From an uncultured bacterium (GTDB lineage Bacteria; Bacillota; Clostridia; Lachnospirales; Lachnospiraceae): a stretch of DNA of 11,781 nt. Shown one piece after another: positions 1 to 5,682 of the stretch; position 1 is the first letter of the stretch, and every line of letters starts with the position of its first letter. The DNA is taken from the NCBI GenBank assembly GCA_905216215.1, contig CAJMSZ010000056.1:1-11781 (forward strand), written 5' to 3'. The position numbers and the translations under genes are program-made. The notes beneath the pieces were generated by a model that worked only from the letters and a program-made list of their open reading frames with translations, was not told where the DNA came from and made no database searches.

Positions 1-191
1 GCGCTTAGCATCTTACCAGAGTTTTCAGTTATTTTTAAAGTTGTTGCTGCGCGTTTGTTGCCTTCTTCGGCAAGGTAACGTAAACGGATTTTATTTACCG
101 TTGTAAGCGCTGTCTCAGCAGAAGAAAAGAAGCCGGACAACAATAATAGGATAAATAGAATAATAAATTGCGTGACGTCACTCGAGTCCAC
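1..191 (-). CDS. CNNM/CorC-type (HlyC/CorC family) membrane protein, N-terminal part only
   Basis: Read on the minus strand, a GTG start at 191-189 opens a frame that stays open to the left edge, so only about 63 N-terminal residues are visible. They begin with a short polar stretch, then a hydrophobic helix (roughly residues 8-22) ending in SGFFSSAETALT, followed by NKIRLRYLAEEGNKRA. This SGFFS.AETA pattern is typical of the DUF21/CNNM membrane domain of the HlyC/CorC family, which normally carries CBS and CorC_HlyC domains further on. Those parts lie outside the window. Family members are inner-membrane proteins linked to magnesium or other divalent cation export; the substrate here cannot be told. 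The GTG start is chosen because AAGGAGTGA lies nine bases upstream, the only ATG nearby runs straight into a stop, and the family motif begins soon after. The gene is transcribed divergently from murB. Confidence 0.82.
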   Translation of the reverse strand, partial: MDSSDVTQFIILFILLLLSGFFSSAETALTTVNKIRLRYLAEEGNKRAATTLKITENSGKMLS

Positions 192-231
192 AGTAAAAAA
201 TCACTCCTTCATAAAAATGTATTTGACTCCT

Positions 232-260
232 ACTATATCGTATTTTTGTACTTTTTGCAA
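232..260 (-). promoter_or_regulatory. Sigma-A-like promoter for the leftward CNNM-type gene
   Basis: On the minus strand there is TTGCAA (260-255), a 17-base spacer, and TATAGT (237-232). Transcription would begin near 225, giving a leader of about 35 nt that contains the AAGGAGTGA ribosome binding site. The close match and correct spacing support it; no experiment is available. Confidence 0.7.
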
Positions 261-301
261 GTGTACGAGGCGGATAACTTTCTGACAGATAACCGAGCGT
301 G

Positions 302-330
302 TTGAATTTGTGTAAATTTTAGTGTATGAT
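302..330 (+). promoter_or_regulatory. Sigma-A-like promoter for the murB-rapZ-whiA-HPr operon
   Basis: TTGAAT (302-307), a 17-base spacer and TATGAT (325-330) form a good vegetative promoter. The start of transcription would fall near 337, leaving a leader of about 60 nt before the chosen murB ATG at 396. It is back to back with the leftward promoter at 232-260. Confidence 0.7.
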
Positions 331-395
331 ACTTTTGTGATACTGATGGAATACGTATGTATTGCATGCAGGACAAAACAGAAGTGGGAGAAAAT

Positions 396-1307
396 ATGAG
401 ACAAGAATTTGAAACCAAGTTATTTCATACAATAGATAAAGAAAAAATTTATGTAAATGAAAAGATGGAGAAGCACACCACCTTTCGAATCGGAGGACCG
501 GCAGATTATTTTGTAATGCCATCTGATGTGACGGATGTAAAGGCAGTTATAGAACTTTGTGAGCAAGAAAAAGTACCATATTATGTTGTGGGGAATGGCA
601 GTAACCTTCTTGTGGGAGACAAAGGATTTCGCGGAGTGATTATTCAGATTGCCGGCAATATGAATCAGATGCAGGCAGATGGAGAGGTGATTACAGCGCA
701 GGCAGGCTGTTCTCTGGCACAGATTGCGGGGAAAGCACTGGATGAAGAGCTTGCAGGTTTTGAGTTTGCGGCAGGTATACCTGGCACCTTAGGTGGTGCG
801 GTTCGCATGAATGCAGGTGCATACGGTGGTGAAATCAAAGATGTATTGGAAAGTGCAGTTGTTCTGACCAGAGAAGGAAAAGTGATGGAACTTTCCGTAA
901 ACGAAATGGAGTTTGGTTATCGAACCAGTATTATAGAAAGAACTGGTTGGACCATTCTTGGAGGGAAAATCAGGCTTCATAAGGGAAAACGGGAAGAAAT
1001 CAAGGCAGTGATGGATGATTTGCGGGAAAGACGTGTGAGCAAACAACCACTTGAGTATCCGAGCGCTGGTAGTACCTTCAAGCGGCCGAAGGGCTATTTT
1101 GCCGGAAAGTTGATTCAAGATGCAGGCCTCAGAGGGTTCCGCGTAGGCGGAGCGTGCGTCTCGGAGAAGCACAGCGGATTTGTGATAAATATAGACCATG
1201 CTACGGCAGATGATGTCGTGTCACTCATGGAACAGGTAGATGAGAAGGTAAGGGCACAGTTCGGAGTGGGACTGGAGCCGGAAGTGAGACGGATAGGAGA
1301 GTTTTAG
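396..1307 (+). CDS. murB: UDP-N-acetylenolpyruvoylglucosamine reductase (MurB), type II
   Basis: MurB is a cytoplasmic FAD enzyme that uses NADPH to reduce UDP-GlcNAc-enolpyruvate to UDP-MurNAc, the second committed step of peptidoglycan precursor synthesis. The 303-residue product has the usual length. Visible motifs are RIGGPADYF (31-39), the FAD-binding GNGSNLL (66-72), GIPGTLGGAVRMNAGAYG (127-144), a YR pair (175-176), GSTFKRP (225-231) with the likely proton-donor Ser226, and EPEVRRIGE near the C-terminus with the expected catalytic Glu at about 296. The GSTFKRP-GYFAGKLI layout resembles the Staphylococcus-like type II enzymes rather than the E. coli type. I chose the ATG at 396 because GGGAG lies five bases upstream and family alignments begin here; an in-frame ATG at 357 would add 13 residues but sits about 20 nt from the predicted transcription start and has a poor ribosome site. 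It is the first gene of a tight operon, with one base between its stop and rapZ. Confidence 0.95.
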   Translation: MRQEFETKLFHTIDKEKIYVNEKMEKHTTFRIGGPADYFVMPSDVTDVKAVIELCEQEKVPYYVVGNGSNLLVGDKGFRGVIIQIAGNMNQMQADGEVITAQAGCSLAQIAGKALDEELAGFEFAAGIPGTLGGAVRMNAGAYGGEIKDVLESAVVLTREGKVMELSVNEMEFGYRTSIIERTGWTILGGKIRLHKGKREEIKAVMDDLRERRVSKQPLEYPSAGSTFKRPKGYFAGKLIQDAGLRGFRVGGACVSEKHSGFVINIDHATADDVVSLMEQVDEKVRAQFGVGLEPEVRRIGEF

Positions 1308-1308
1308 A

Positions 1309-2190
1309 ATGAGATTTGTAATTGTGACTGGAATGTCGGGAGCAGGAAAAAGTACTGCACTTAAGATGATGGAGGATATGGGATATTTCTGTGTGGATAA
1401 TATGCCGATTCCACTTATGTCAAAGCTGACAGAATTGCTCTTGATTCCTAACGAAGAAATTACAAAGCTAGCTCTCGGACTGGATATTAGAAGCGGACAG
1501 AATTTGAAAGAGTTAGAGCATGTTTTGGATGAAATGGACCGGATTCAGATGCAATATGAGATTTTGTTTCTGGATGCCTCAGATGCCTCACTTATCAAAA
1601 GGTATAAAGAAACCAGACGTTCCCATCCCCTTGCCAAAGGTGAGCGGGTAGAAGTTGGGATTGCGTTGGAACGAAATAAAATCCAGTTTCTGAAAGAACG
1701 GGCAAATTATATTCTGGATACCAGTGGAATGTATACTCGTCAATTGAAGATCCAGCTTAATAAAATTTTTGCGGAAAGTAAAGAGCTAAAAGATATATAT
1801 ATCACCGTTCTGTCTTTTGGATTTAAGTATGGGATTCCCAGCGATGCGGACCTGGTTTTTGATGTCCGTTTTCTGCCAAACCCATATTATATTGATGAAC
1901 TTCGTCCACAGAGTGGAAATGATAAACCAGTGCGGGATTATGTCATGAAAAGTGAAGTTTCGCAGGAATTTCTGAGAAAACTCACGGAGATGGTACAGTT
2001 CCTGATTCCTCATTATATGGAAGAGGGAAAGCATCAGCTTGTGATTGCTATTGGGTGCACCGGTGGAAAGCACAGGTCTGTTACCCTTGCAAATGAGTTA
2101 TATGACAAACTTTCCGATGCAAAAGAGGAATATGGAATTAAGAAAGAACATAGAGATTTAGAAAAAGATTCGATCACAAAAGCAAAGTAG
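1309..2190 (+). CDS. rapZ: RapZ/YvcJ family nucleotide-binding regulatory protein
   Basis: This 293-residue protein matches the RapZ (YvcJ) family in full length. A Walker A loop GMSGAGKS occupies residues 8-15, followed by the family signature EDMGYFCVDNMP. The C-terminal domain shows SFGFKYGIP (169-177), RFLPNPY (187-193), GCTGGKHRSV (249-258) and HRD (281-283), all typical of the family. In E. coli RapZ is an RNase E adaptor that controls the small RNA GlmZ and so glucosamine-6-phosphate synthase; in Bacillus YvcJ binds and hydrolyses nucleotides, and its partner is not the same RNA. In a Clostridia-like host the molecular role is therefore less certain than the family name. It is translated from AGGAGA at 1295-1300 inside the end of murB, and the link to murB fits a role in controlling amino-sugar or cell-wall precursor flow. 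In many Firmicutes yvcK (glmR) follows this gene, but here whiA follows directly. Confidence 0.93.
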   Translation: MRFVIVTGMSGAGKSTALKMMEDMGYFCVDNMPIPLMSKLTELLLIPNEEITKLALGLDIRSGQNLKELEHVLDEMDRIQMQYEILFLDASDASLIKRYKETRRSHPLAKGERVEVGIALERNKIQFLKERANYILDTSGMYTRQLKIQLNKIFAESKELKDIYITVLSFGFKYGIPSDADLVFDVRFLPNPYYIDELRPQSGNDKPVRDYVMKSEVSQEFLRKLTEMVQFLIPHYMEEGKHQLVIAIGCTGGKHRSVTLANELYDKLSDAKEEYGIKKEHRDLEKDSITKAK

Positions 2191-2198
2191 GTGCATGC

Positions 2199-3161
2199 AT
2201 GTCATTTTCAAAAAAAATTAAAGAAGAATTATCCCGGATAAGCAGTGAAAATCGGGAGTGTCAGGTGGCAGAAAGTGCAGCACTTATCAGCATGTGTGGG
2301 GCAGTTGTGATTGACAGCCGGGGAAGATATGCACTGAAAATACATACAGAAAATCTGGCTGTTGCAAGAAAATGCTTTACTTTATTTCAAAAAAGCTATA
2401 ATATTGAAACTGATGTTGCTATACGCATAAATCAGGAGAAACATAATGTTTCCTATTATGTGATTGTAAAGGACCACGAAAAGGCTTTGCAGATTCTGGA
2501 AGAAATTCATTTGTTGAATGAAACAGGTGATGTCGAGGAAGAACTAAATCCACAGAAAAACATCCTGCTTCAGAAGAAAGAAAACCAGAGGGCTTTTTTG
2601 CGCGGTGCATTTTTGACTGCAGGTTCTATGACAGACCCTGAGAAATCATATCATTTTGAGATTGCGTGTGCAACAAGGGAAAAAGCGGAACAGATACAAA
2701 AGCTTATGCAGGAATTTGCGTTGGATGCCAAGATTGTCCCACGTAAAAAGAATTTTATTGTTTACCTGAAGGAGGGAACGCAGATTGCAGATGCCTTGAA
2801 TGTGATGGGTGCACATGTGGCATTGATGGAATATGAGAATATTCGTATTCTGAAAGAAATGCGGAATGAGGTGAACCGTAAAGTGAATTGTGAGACGGCA
2901 AATCTGAATAAGACGGTGTCTGCAGCGGTGAAGCAAATAGAGGATATCAAGTTTATCGAAACATCTATAGGTCTTGGAAAATTGCCGGAAGGATTGCGGA
3001 GTGTTGCGGAAGCAAGGCTGAGTTATCCGGATGCATCTTTGAAGGAACTTGGAGAACTTGTGCGTCCTGCTGTGGGAAAGTCAGGGGTAAATCACAGATT
3101 GCGCAAATTAAGCGAAATGGCCGAGAAATTACGGCCAAACAAGGAGGGTTTCTATGGTTAA
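2199..3161 (+). CDS. whiA: DNA-binding protein WhiA
   Basis: This 320-residue protein has the full WhiA architecture: an N-terminal WhiA domain (about 1-90), a degenerate LAGLIDADG homing-endonuclease-like domain with FLRGAFLTAGS (133-143), the conserved block NEVNRKVNCETANLNKTVSA (223-242), and a C-terminal helix-turn-helix around 280-304 (SLKELGELVRPAVGKSGVNH and onward). WhiA controls sporulation septation in Streptomyces. In Bacillus it is a nucleoid-associated protein that affects cell division and chromosome segregation. No nuclease activity is expected. The ATG is preceded by a weak AGGTG ribosome site that overlaps the rapZ stop region, eight bases after rapZ, so translation is probably coupled. 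Its stop overlaps the start of the HPr-like gene by eight bases. Confidence 0.95.
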   Translation: MSFSKKIKEELSRISSENRECQVAESAALISMCGAVVIDSRGRYALKIHTENLAVARKCFTLFQKSYNIETDVAIRINQEKHNVSYYVIVKDHEKALQILEEIHLLNETGDVEEELNPQKNILLQKKENQRAFLRGAFLTAGSMTDPEKSYHFEIACATREKAEQIQKLMQEFALDAKIVPRKKNFIVYLKEGTQIADALNVMGAHVALMEYENIRILKEMRNEVNRKVNCETANLNKTVSAAVKQIEDIKFIETSIGLGKLPEGLRSVAEARLSYPDASLKELGELVRPAVGKSGVNHRLRKLSEMAEKLRPNKEGFYG

Positions 3162-3417
3162 GACACCAATAACAATTCACTTATCAGAAGGACTGGACGC
3201 AAGACCGATTGCACTTCTGGTTCAGGAGGCAAGTCAGTACACCAGTAAAATTCTGATTGAGGTTGAAAACAAGCAGATTAACGCAAAGAGTATTATGGGG
3301 ATGATGAGCCTGAGACTACTTCCAGGTGAAGAAATCACAGTGGTGACAGACGGAAGCGATGAAGTGGCAGCAGCTCAGGGTATGGAAACATTTTTTGATA
3401 ATGTTAAAAATCAATAA
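3154..3417 (+). CDS. HPr/Crh-like phosphocarrier homologue with Asp at position 15
   Basis: The 87-residue product is a full-length HPr-fold protein. Classical HPr carries phosphate from enzyme I on His15 in the motif GLHARP. Here that motif reads GLDARP, with GAC at codon 15, so the phosphoacceptor histidine is absent and sugar-PTS phosphotransfer through it is not expected. The regulatory site is intact: KSIMGMMSL places Ser46 exactly where HPr kinase/phosphorylase acts. The same combination of lost His15 and kept Ser46 defines Bacillus Crh (Gln15), a regulatory protein that works with CcpA and is likewise encoded downstream of rapZ and whiA homologues. A Crh-like regulatory role is therefore the best inference, although Asp15 might also mimic a phosphorylated state. 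The ATG overlaps the end of whiA (stop TAA 3159-3161) and has a strong AAGGAGGG at 3141-3148. A terminator follows nine bases after the stop. Confidence 0.88.
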   Translation: MVKTPITIHLSEGLDARPIALLVQEASQYTSKILIEVENKQINAKSIMGMMSLRLLPGEEITVVTDGSDEVAAAQGMETFFDNVKNQ

Positions 3418-3425
3418 AGATTTAC

Positions 3426-3454
3426 AAAAAGACATGATTTTCATGTCTTTTTTT
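3426..3454 (+). terminator. Intrinsic terminator closing the murB-HPr operon
   Basis: AAAAAGACATGA (3426-3437) pairs perfectly with TCATGTCTTTTT (3441-3452) around a three-base loop, and the T run continues to 3454. This is a 12-bp stem with an A-tract/T-tract, typical of a rho-independent terminator and partly bidirectional in design. Confidence 0.88.
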
Positions 3455-3455
3455 G

Positions 3456-3461
3456 TATAAT
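3456..3461 (+). promoter_or_regulatory. Possible -10 element for the lipid kinase gene, abutting the terminator
   Basis: An exact TATAAT lies directly after the terminator T run. The bases 17 upstream, inside the terminator stem, do not resemble TTGACA, so the -35 is weak or missing. The next gene starts at 3533, giving a leader of about 65 nt if this is used. Confidence 0.4.
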
Positions 3462-3532
3462 AGAAGTAATGGACGAAGAAGGATAGAAAAGAATGTATAA
3501 GACGCAGATTAAGAAGAAAGTGAGGCACAGAA

Positions 3533-4543
3533 ATGAAAAGAGTATTATTTATTTATAATCCAAACGCCGGAAAAGGGTTATTAAAACCAAAACTGTCAGA
3601 TATTCTTGATATTATAGTGAAGTCCGGATATGAAGTCGTGGTTTATCCGACGCAGAGCTATAAAGATGCTTATCATAAAGTGGCTACCTTTACCGAAGAA
3701 TATGACCGTGTGATTTGTAGTGGCGGGGACGGGACATTGGATGAAGTGGTAACAGGAATGATGGAAAGAGAACATAAAATTCCGATTGGTTATATACCGA
3801 CTGGTACAACCAATGATTTCGCTAATAGCCTTCATATTCCCAAGGATTTGCTGGAAGCAGCCAGTACTGCAGCGAATGGAACTGTATTTCCGTGCGATGT
3901 AGGACGTTTCAATGATGATATCTTCGTGTATGTGGCCGCTTTTGGACTTTTTACGGATGTATCTTATGAAACAAAGCAGGAAGTCAAAAACGTACTTGGT
4001 CATCTTGCGTATGTACTGGAAGGTGTGACGCGTATTTTTGATATTCCGTCTTATAATATCCGTGTCATCCATGATGGAGATGTGATTGAGGATGAGTTTA
4101 TTTATGGTATGGTGACAAATTCTCGTTCGGTAGGCGGTTTCCGAAATATGATCGGACGAGATGTAGCATTTGATGATGGTGAATTTGAAGTGACACTGAT
4201 CAAAACGCCGAAAAATCCAATTGCTCTGCAGGAAATTATTACTGCACTTTTAATTAGCCAGTTTGACACAAAGTATATGTATTCTTTCCGTACCAAGAAG
4301 ATTACCTTTGAGTCAGAGGAAAGCATATCATGGACTTTGGATGGTGAATTTGGTGGTGATAATGATCACGTATACATTGAAAACTGCAAACAGGAATTAG
4401 ATATTGTTGTTCCGGAAAAGTATATGGACAGTATTTCGGAACAGAGAATGGAAGAACAGAAAAAGAATGGGAAAAGACATCTGGCGTTCGAGAAATTTGT
4501 GGATGACATGATGAAAGAAAAGAGTGAAAGAGAAAATAAATAA
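3533..4543 (+). CDS. YegS/DgkB-type lipid (diacylglycerol) kinase
   Basis: The 336-residue protein begins with the diacylglycerol kinase catalytic fold: YNPNAGKG (8-15) for the first nucleotide-contact strand, SGGDGTLDEV (63-72) containing the GGDGT signature, and IPTGTTNDFA (88-97). The C-terminal beta domain includes SRSVGGFRNM and WTLDGEFGG, the latter matching the DGE motif of the family. Such enzymes phosphorylate diacylglycerol or related lipids with ATP at the cytoplasmic face of the membrane. DgkB in Bacillus recycles diacylglycerol from lipoteichoic acid synthesis. The substrate here cannot be decided from sequence, so no symbol is given. The last 35 or so residues form a highly charged, probably helical tail that makes it longer than the roughly 300-residue norm. 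GAGG at 3522-3525 lies seven bases before the ATG. The gene stands alone after a terminator, and a tRNA promoter begins within ten bases of its stop. Confidence 0.88.
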   Translation: MKRVLFIYNPNAGKGLLKPKLSDILDIIVKSGYEVVVYPTQSYKDAYHKVATFTEEYDRVICSGGDGTLDEVVTGMMEREHKIPIGYIPTGTTNDFANSLHIPKDLLEAASTAANGTVFPCDVGRFNDDIFVYVAAFGLFTDVSYETKQEVKNVLGHLAYVLEGVTRIFDIPSYNIRVIHDGDVIEDEFIYGMVTNSRSVGGFRNMIGRDVAFDDGEFEVTLIKTPKNPIALQEIITALLISQFDTKYMYSFRTKKITFESEESISWTLDGEFGGDNDHVYIENCKQELDIVVPEKYMDSISEQRMEEQKKNGKRHLAFEKFVDDMMKEKSERENK

Positions 4544-4551
4544 AAAAAAGC

Positions 4552-4580
4552 TTGTATATTGTTTTTAAATAAGGTATACT
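4552..4580 (+). promoter_or_regulatory. Promoter of tRNA-Glu (and probably fba)
   Basis: TTGTAT (4552-4557), a 17-base spacer and TATACT (4575-4580) form a good sigma-A promoter. The expected start near 4587 would give a 20-nt leader before the mature tRNA. It begins nine bases after the lipid kinase stop codon. Confidence 0.75.
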
Positions 4581-4606
4581 AACCGAGTGAGATAAATTAC
4601 TCATCT

Positions 4607-4678
4607 GGCCCCCTGGTCAAGCGGTCAAGACGCGACCCTCTCACGGTCGAATCAGGGGTTCGATTCCCCTGGGGGTCA
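4607..4678 (+). tRNA. tRNA-Glu (anticodon CTC)
   Basis: A complete 72-nt cloverleaf is visible. The acceptor strands GGCCCCC and GGGGGTC pair over seven positions with one G-U. The anticodon stem CGACC/GGTCG encloses loop CTCTCAC with anticodon CTC at 4640-4642, which reads GAG. The T arm is AGGGG-TTCGATT-CCCCT. The overall sequence closely resembles Bacillus tRNA-Glu. After discriminator A4678 the genome reads GCC, so CCA is not encoded and must be added by the CCA-adding enzyme. It has its own promoter and no terminator before fba. Confidence 0.96.
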
Positions 4679-4726
4679 GCCTTTTAAATAAAATATCACA
4701 TGGCATTGATAGTGGAGGAAGTGTGT

Positions 4727-5593
4727 ATGTTAGTATCAGCAAAAGAAATGTTACAGAAAGCAAAGGCTGGACACTACGCAATCGGTCATTTCAACATTAA
4801 CAATCTGGAGTGGACAAAATCAATCTTACTTGCGGCAGAAGAGACCAGATCACCTGTTATTTTGGGAGTGTCAGAAGGCGCAGGAAAGTACATGACTGGA
4901 TATAGAACTGTTGTTGGGATGGTAAATGGCATGCTTGAGGACCTTAATATTACAGTTCCCGTAGCACTTCATCTCGATCATGGTAGCTATGAAGGATGTT
5001 TGAAATGTATTGAAGCAGGATTTTCATCTGTTATGTTCGATGGTTCCCATTATCCGATTGAGGAGAATGTAGAAAAGACCAAAGAATTGGTGAGGATTTG
5101 CGGAGAAAAAGGGATTTCTCTTGAAGCTGAAGTTGGTGCTATCGGTGGAGAAGAAGATGGTGTCATTGGTATGGGTGAATGTGCCGATCCGAAGGAATGC
5201 AAGATGATTGCAGACCTTGGTGTGGATTTTCTGGCAGCAGGAATCGGCAATATTCATGGTAAGTATCCTGCAAACTGGAAAGGCCTGAGTTTTGAAACTC
5301 TGAATGCAGTTCAGCAGTTGACCGGAGATTTGCCACTGGTGCTTCACGGAGGAACAGGAATTCCGGAAGATATGATTAAAAAAGCAATCAGCCTTGGAGT
5401 TTCCAAGATTAATGTAAATACAGAATGTCAGTTGGCATTTGCAGATGCAACGCGTAAATATATCGAAGCTGGAAAAGACCTTGAAGGAAAGGGATTTGAT
5501 CCGCGTAAGTTATTGAAACCAGGTAGCGAGGCGATTATTGCGATTGTAAAAGAAAAGATGGAACTATTTGGTTCTGTTGGGAAAGCAGAATAA
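4727..5593 (+). CDS. fba: Class II fructose-1,6-bisphosphate aldolase
   Basis: This zinc enzyme reversibly splits fructose 1,6-bisphosphate into dihydroxyacetone phosphate and glyceraldehyde 3-phosphate in glycolysis and gluconeogenesis. The 288-residue protein has the family's usual length. Motifs are GHFNINN (20-26), LHLDHGSY (81-88) with catalytic Asp84 and zinc ligand His85, EAEVGAIGGEEDG (133-145), IGNIHGKY with His177, LVLHGGTGIP with His207 and the phosphate-binding GGTG, and KINVNTE (227-233). The related tagatose-bisphosphate aldolases (KbaY/GatY) share this fold, but the absence of tagatose or galactitol genes nearby favours the glycolytic enzyme. I chose the ATG at 4727 because GGAGGAA (4714-4720) lies six bases upstream. 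An in-frame ATG at 4700 has no ribosome site and would add nine residues not seen in the family. The gene lies 48 nt after tRNA-Glu with no promoter of its own visible. Confidence 0.95.
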   Translation: MLVSAKEMLQKAKAGHYAIGHFNINNLEWTKSILLAAEETRSPVILGVSEGAGKYMTGYRTVVGMVNGMLEDLNITVPVALHLDHGSYEGCLKCIEAGFSSVMFDGSHYPIEENVEKTKELVRICGEKGISLEAEVGAIGGEEDGVIGMGECADPKECKMIADLGVDFLAAGIGNIHGKYPANWKGLSFETLNAVQQLTGDLPLVLHGGTGIPEDMIKKAISLGVSKINVNTECQLAFADATRKYIEAGKDLEGKGFDPRKLLKPGSEAIIAIVKEKMELFGSVGKAE

Positions 5594-5623
5594 TTGTTCG
5601 TTACATATGAAGCGACAACCGAG

Positions 5624-5654
5624 GGAGTTTTGCACTTAAGCAGGACTCCTTTTT
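5624..5654 (+). terminator. Intrinsic terminator after fba
   Basis: GGAGTTTTGC (5624-5633) pairs with GCAGGACTCC (5640-5649) over ten positions including two G-U pairs, with loop ACTTAA, followed by TTTTT (5650-5654). It ends only 28 bases before the glutamine synthetase start codon. Confidence 0.8.
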
Positions 5655-5682
5655 ATTAATTATACGGTGAAAGGATAAAAAG

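Noticed and set aside
357..395. Upstream ATG for murB adding 13 residues
   Set aside because: It has a poor ribosome site, lies about 20 nt from the predicted transcription start, and extends beyond the family N-terminus; ATG 396 has GGGAG at proper spacing.
789..1199. Minus-strand frame of 136 codons inside murB
   Set aside because: It is wholly opposite a confident murB with all motifs, has no ribosome site, and its His/Cys/Ile-rich composition is typical of an antisense shadow.
4700..4726. Upstream ATG for fba
   Set aside because: No Shine-Dalgarno sequence precedes it, while GGAGGAA lies six bases before ATG 4727, which matches the family start.
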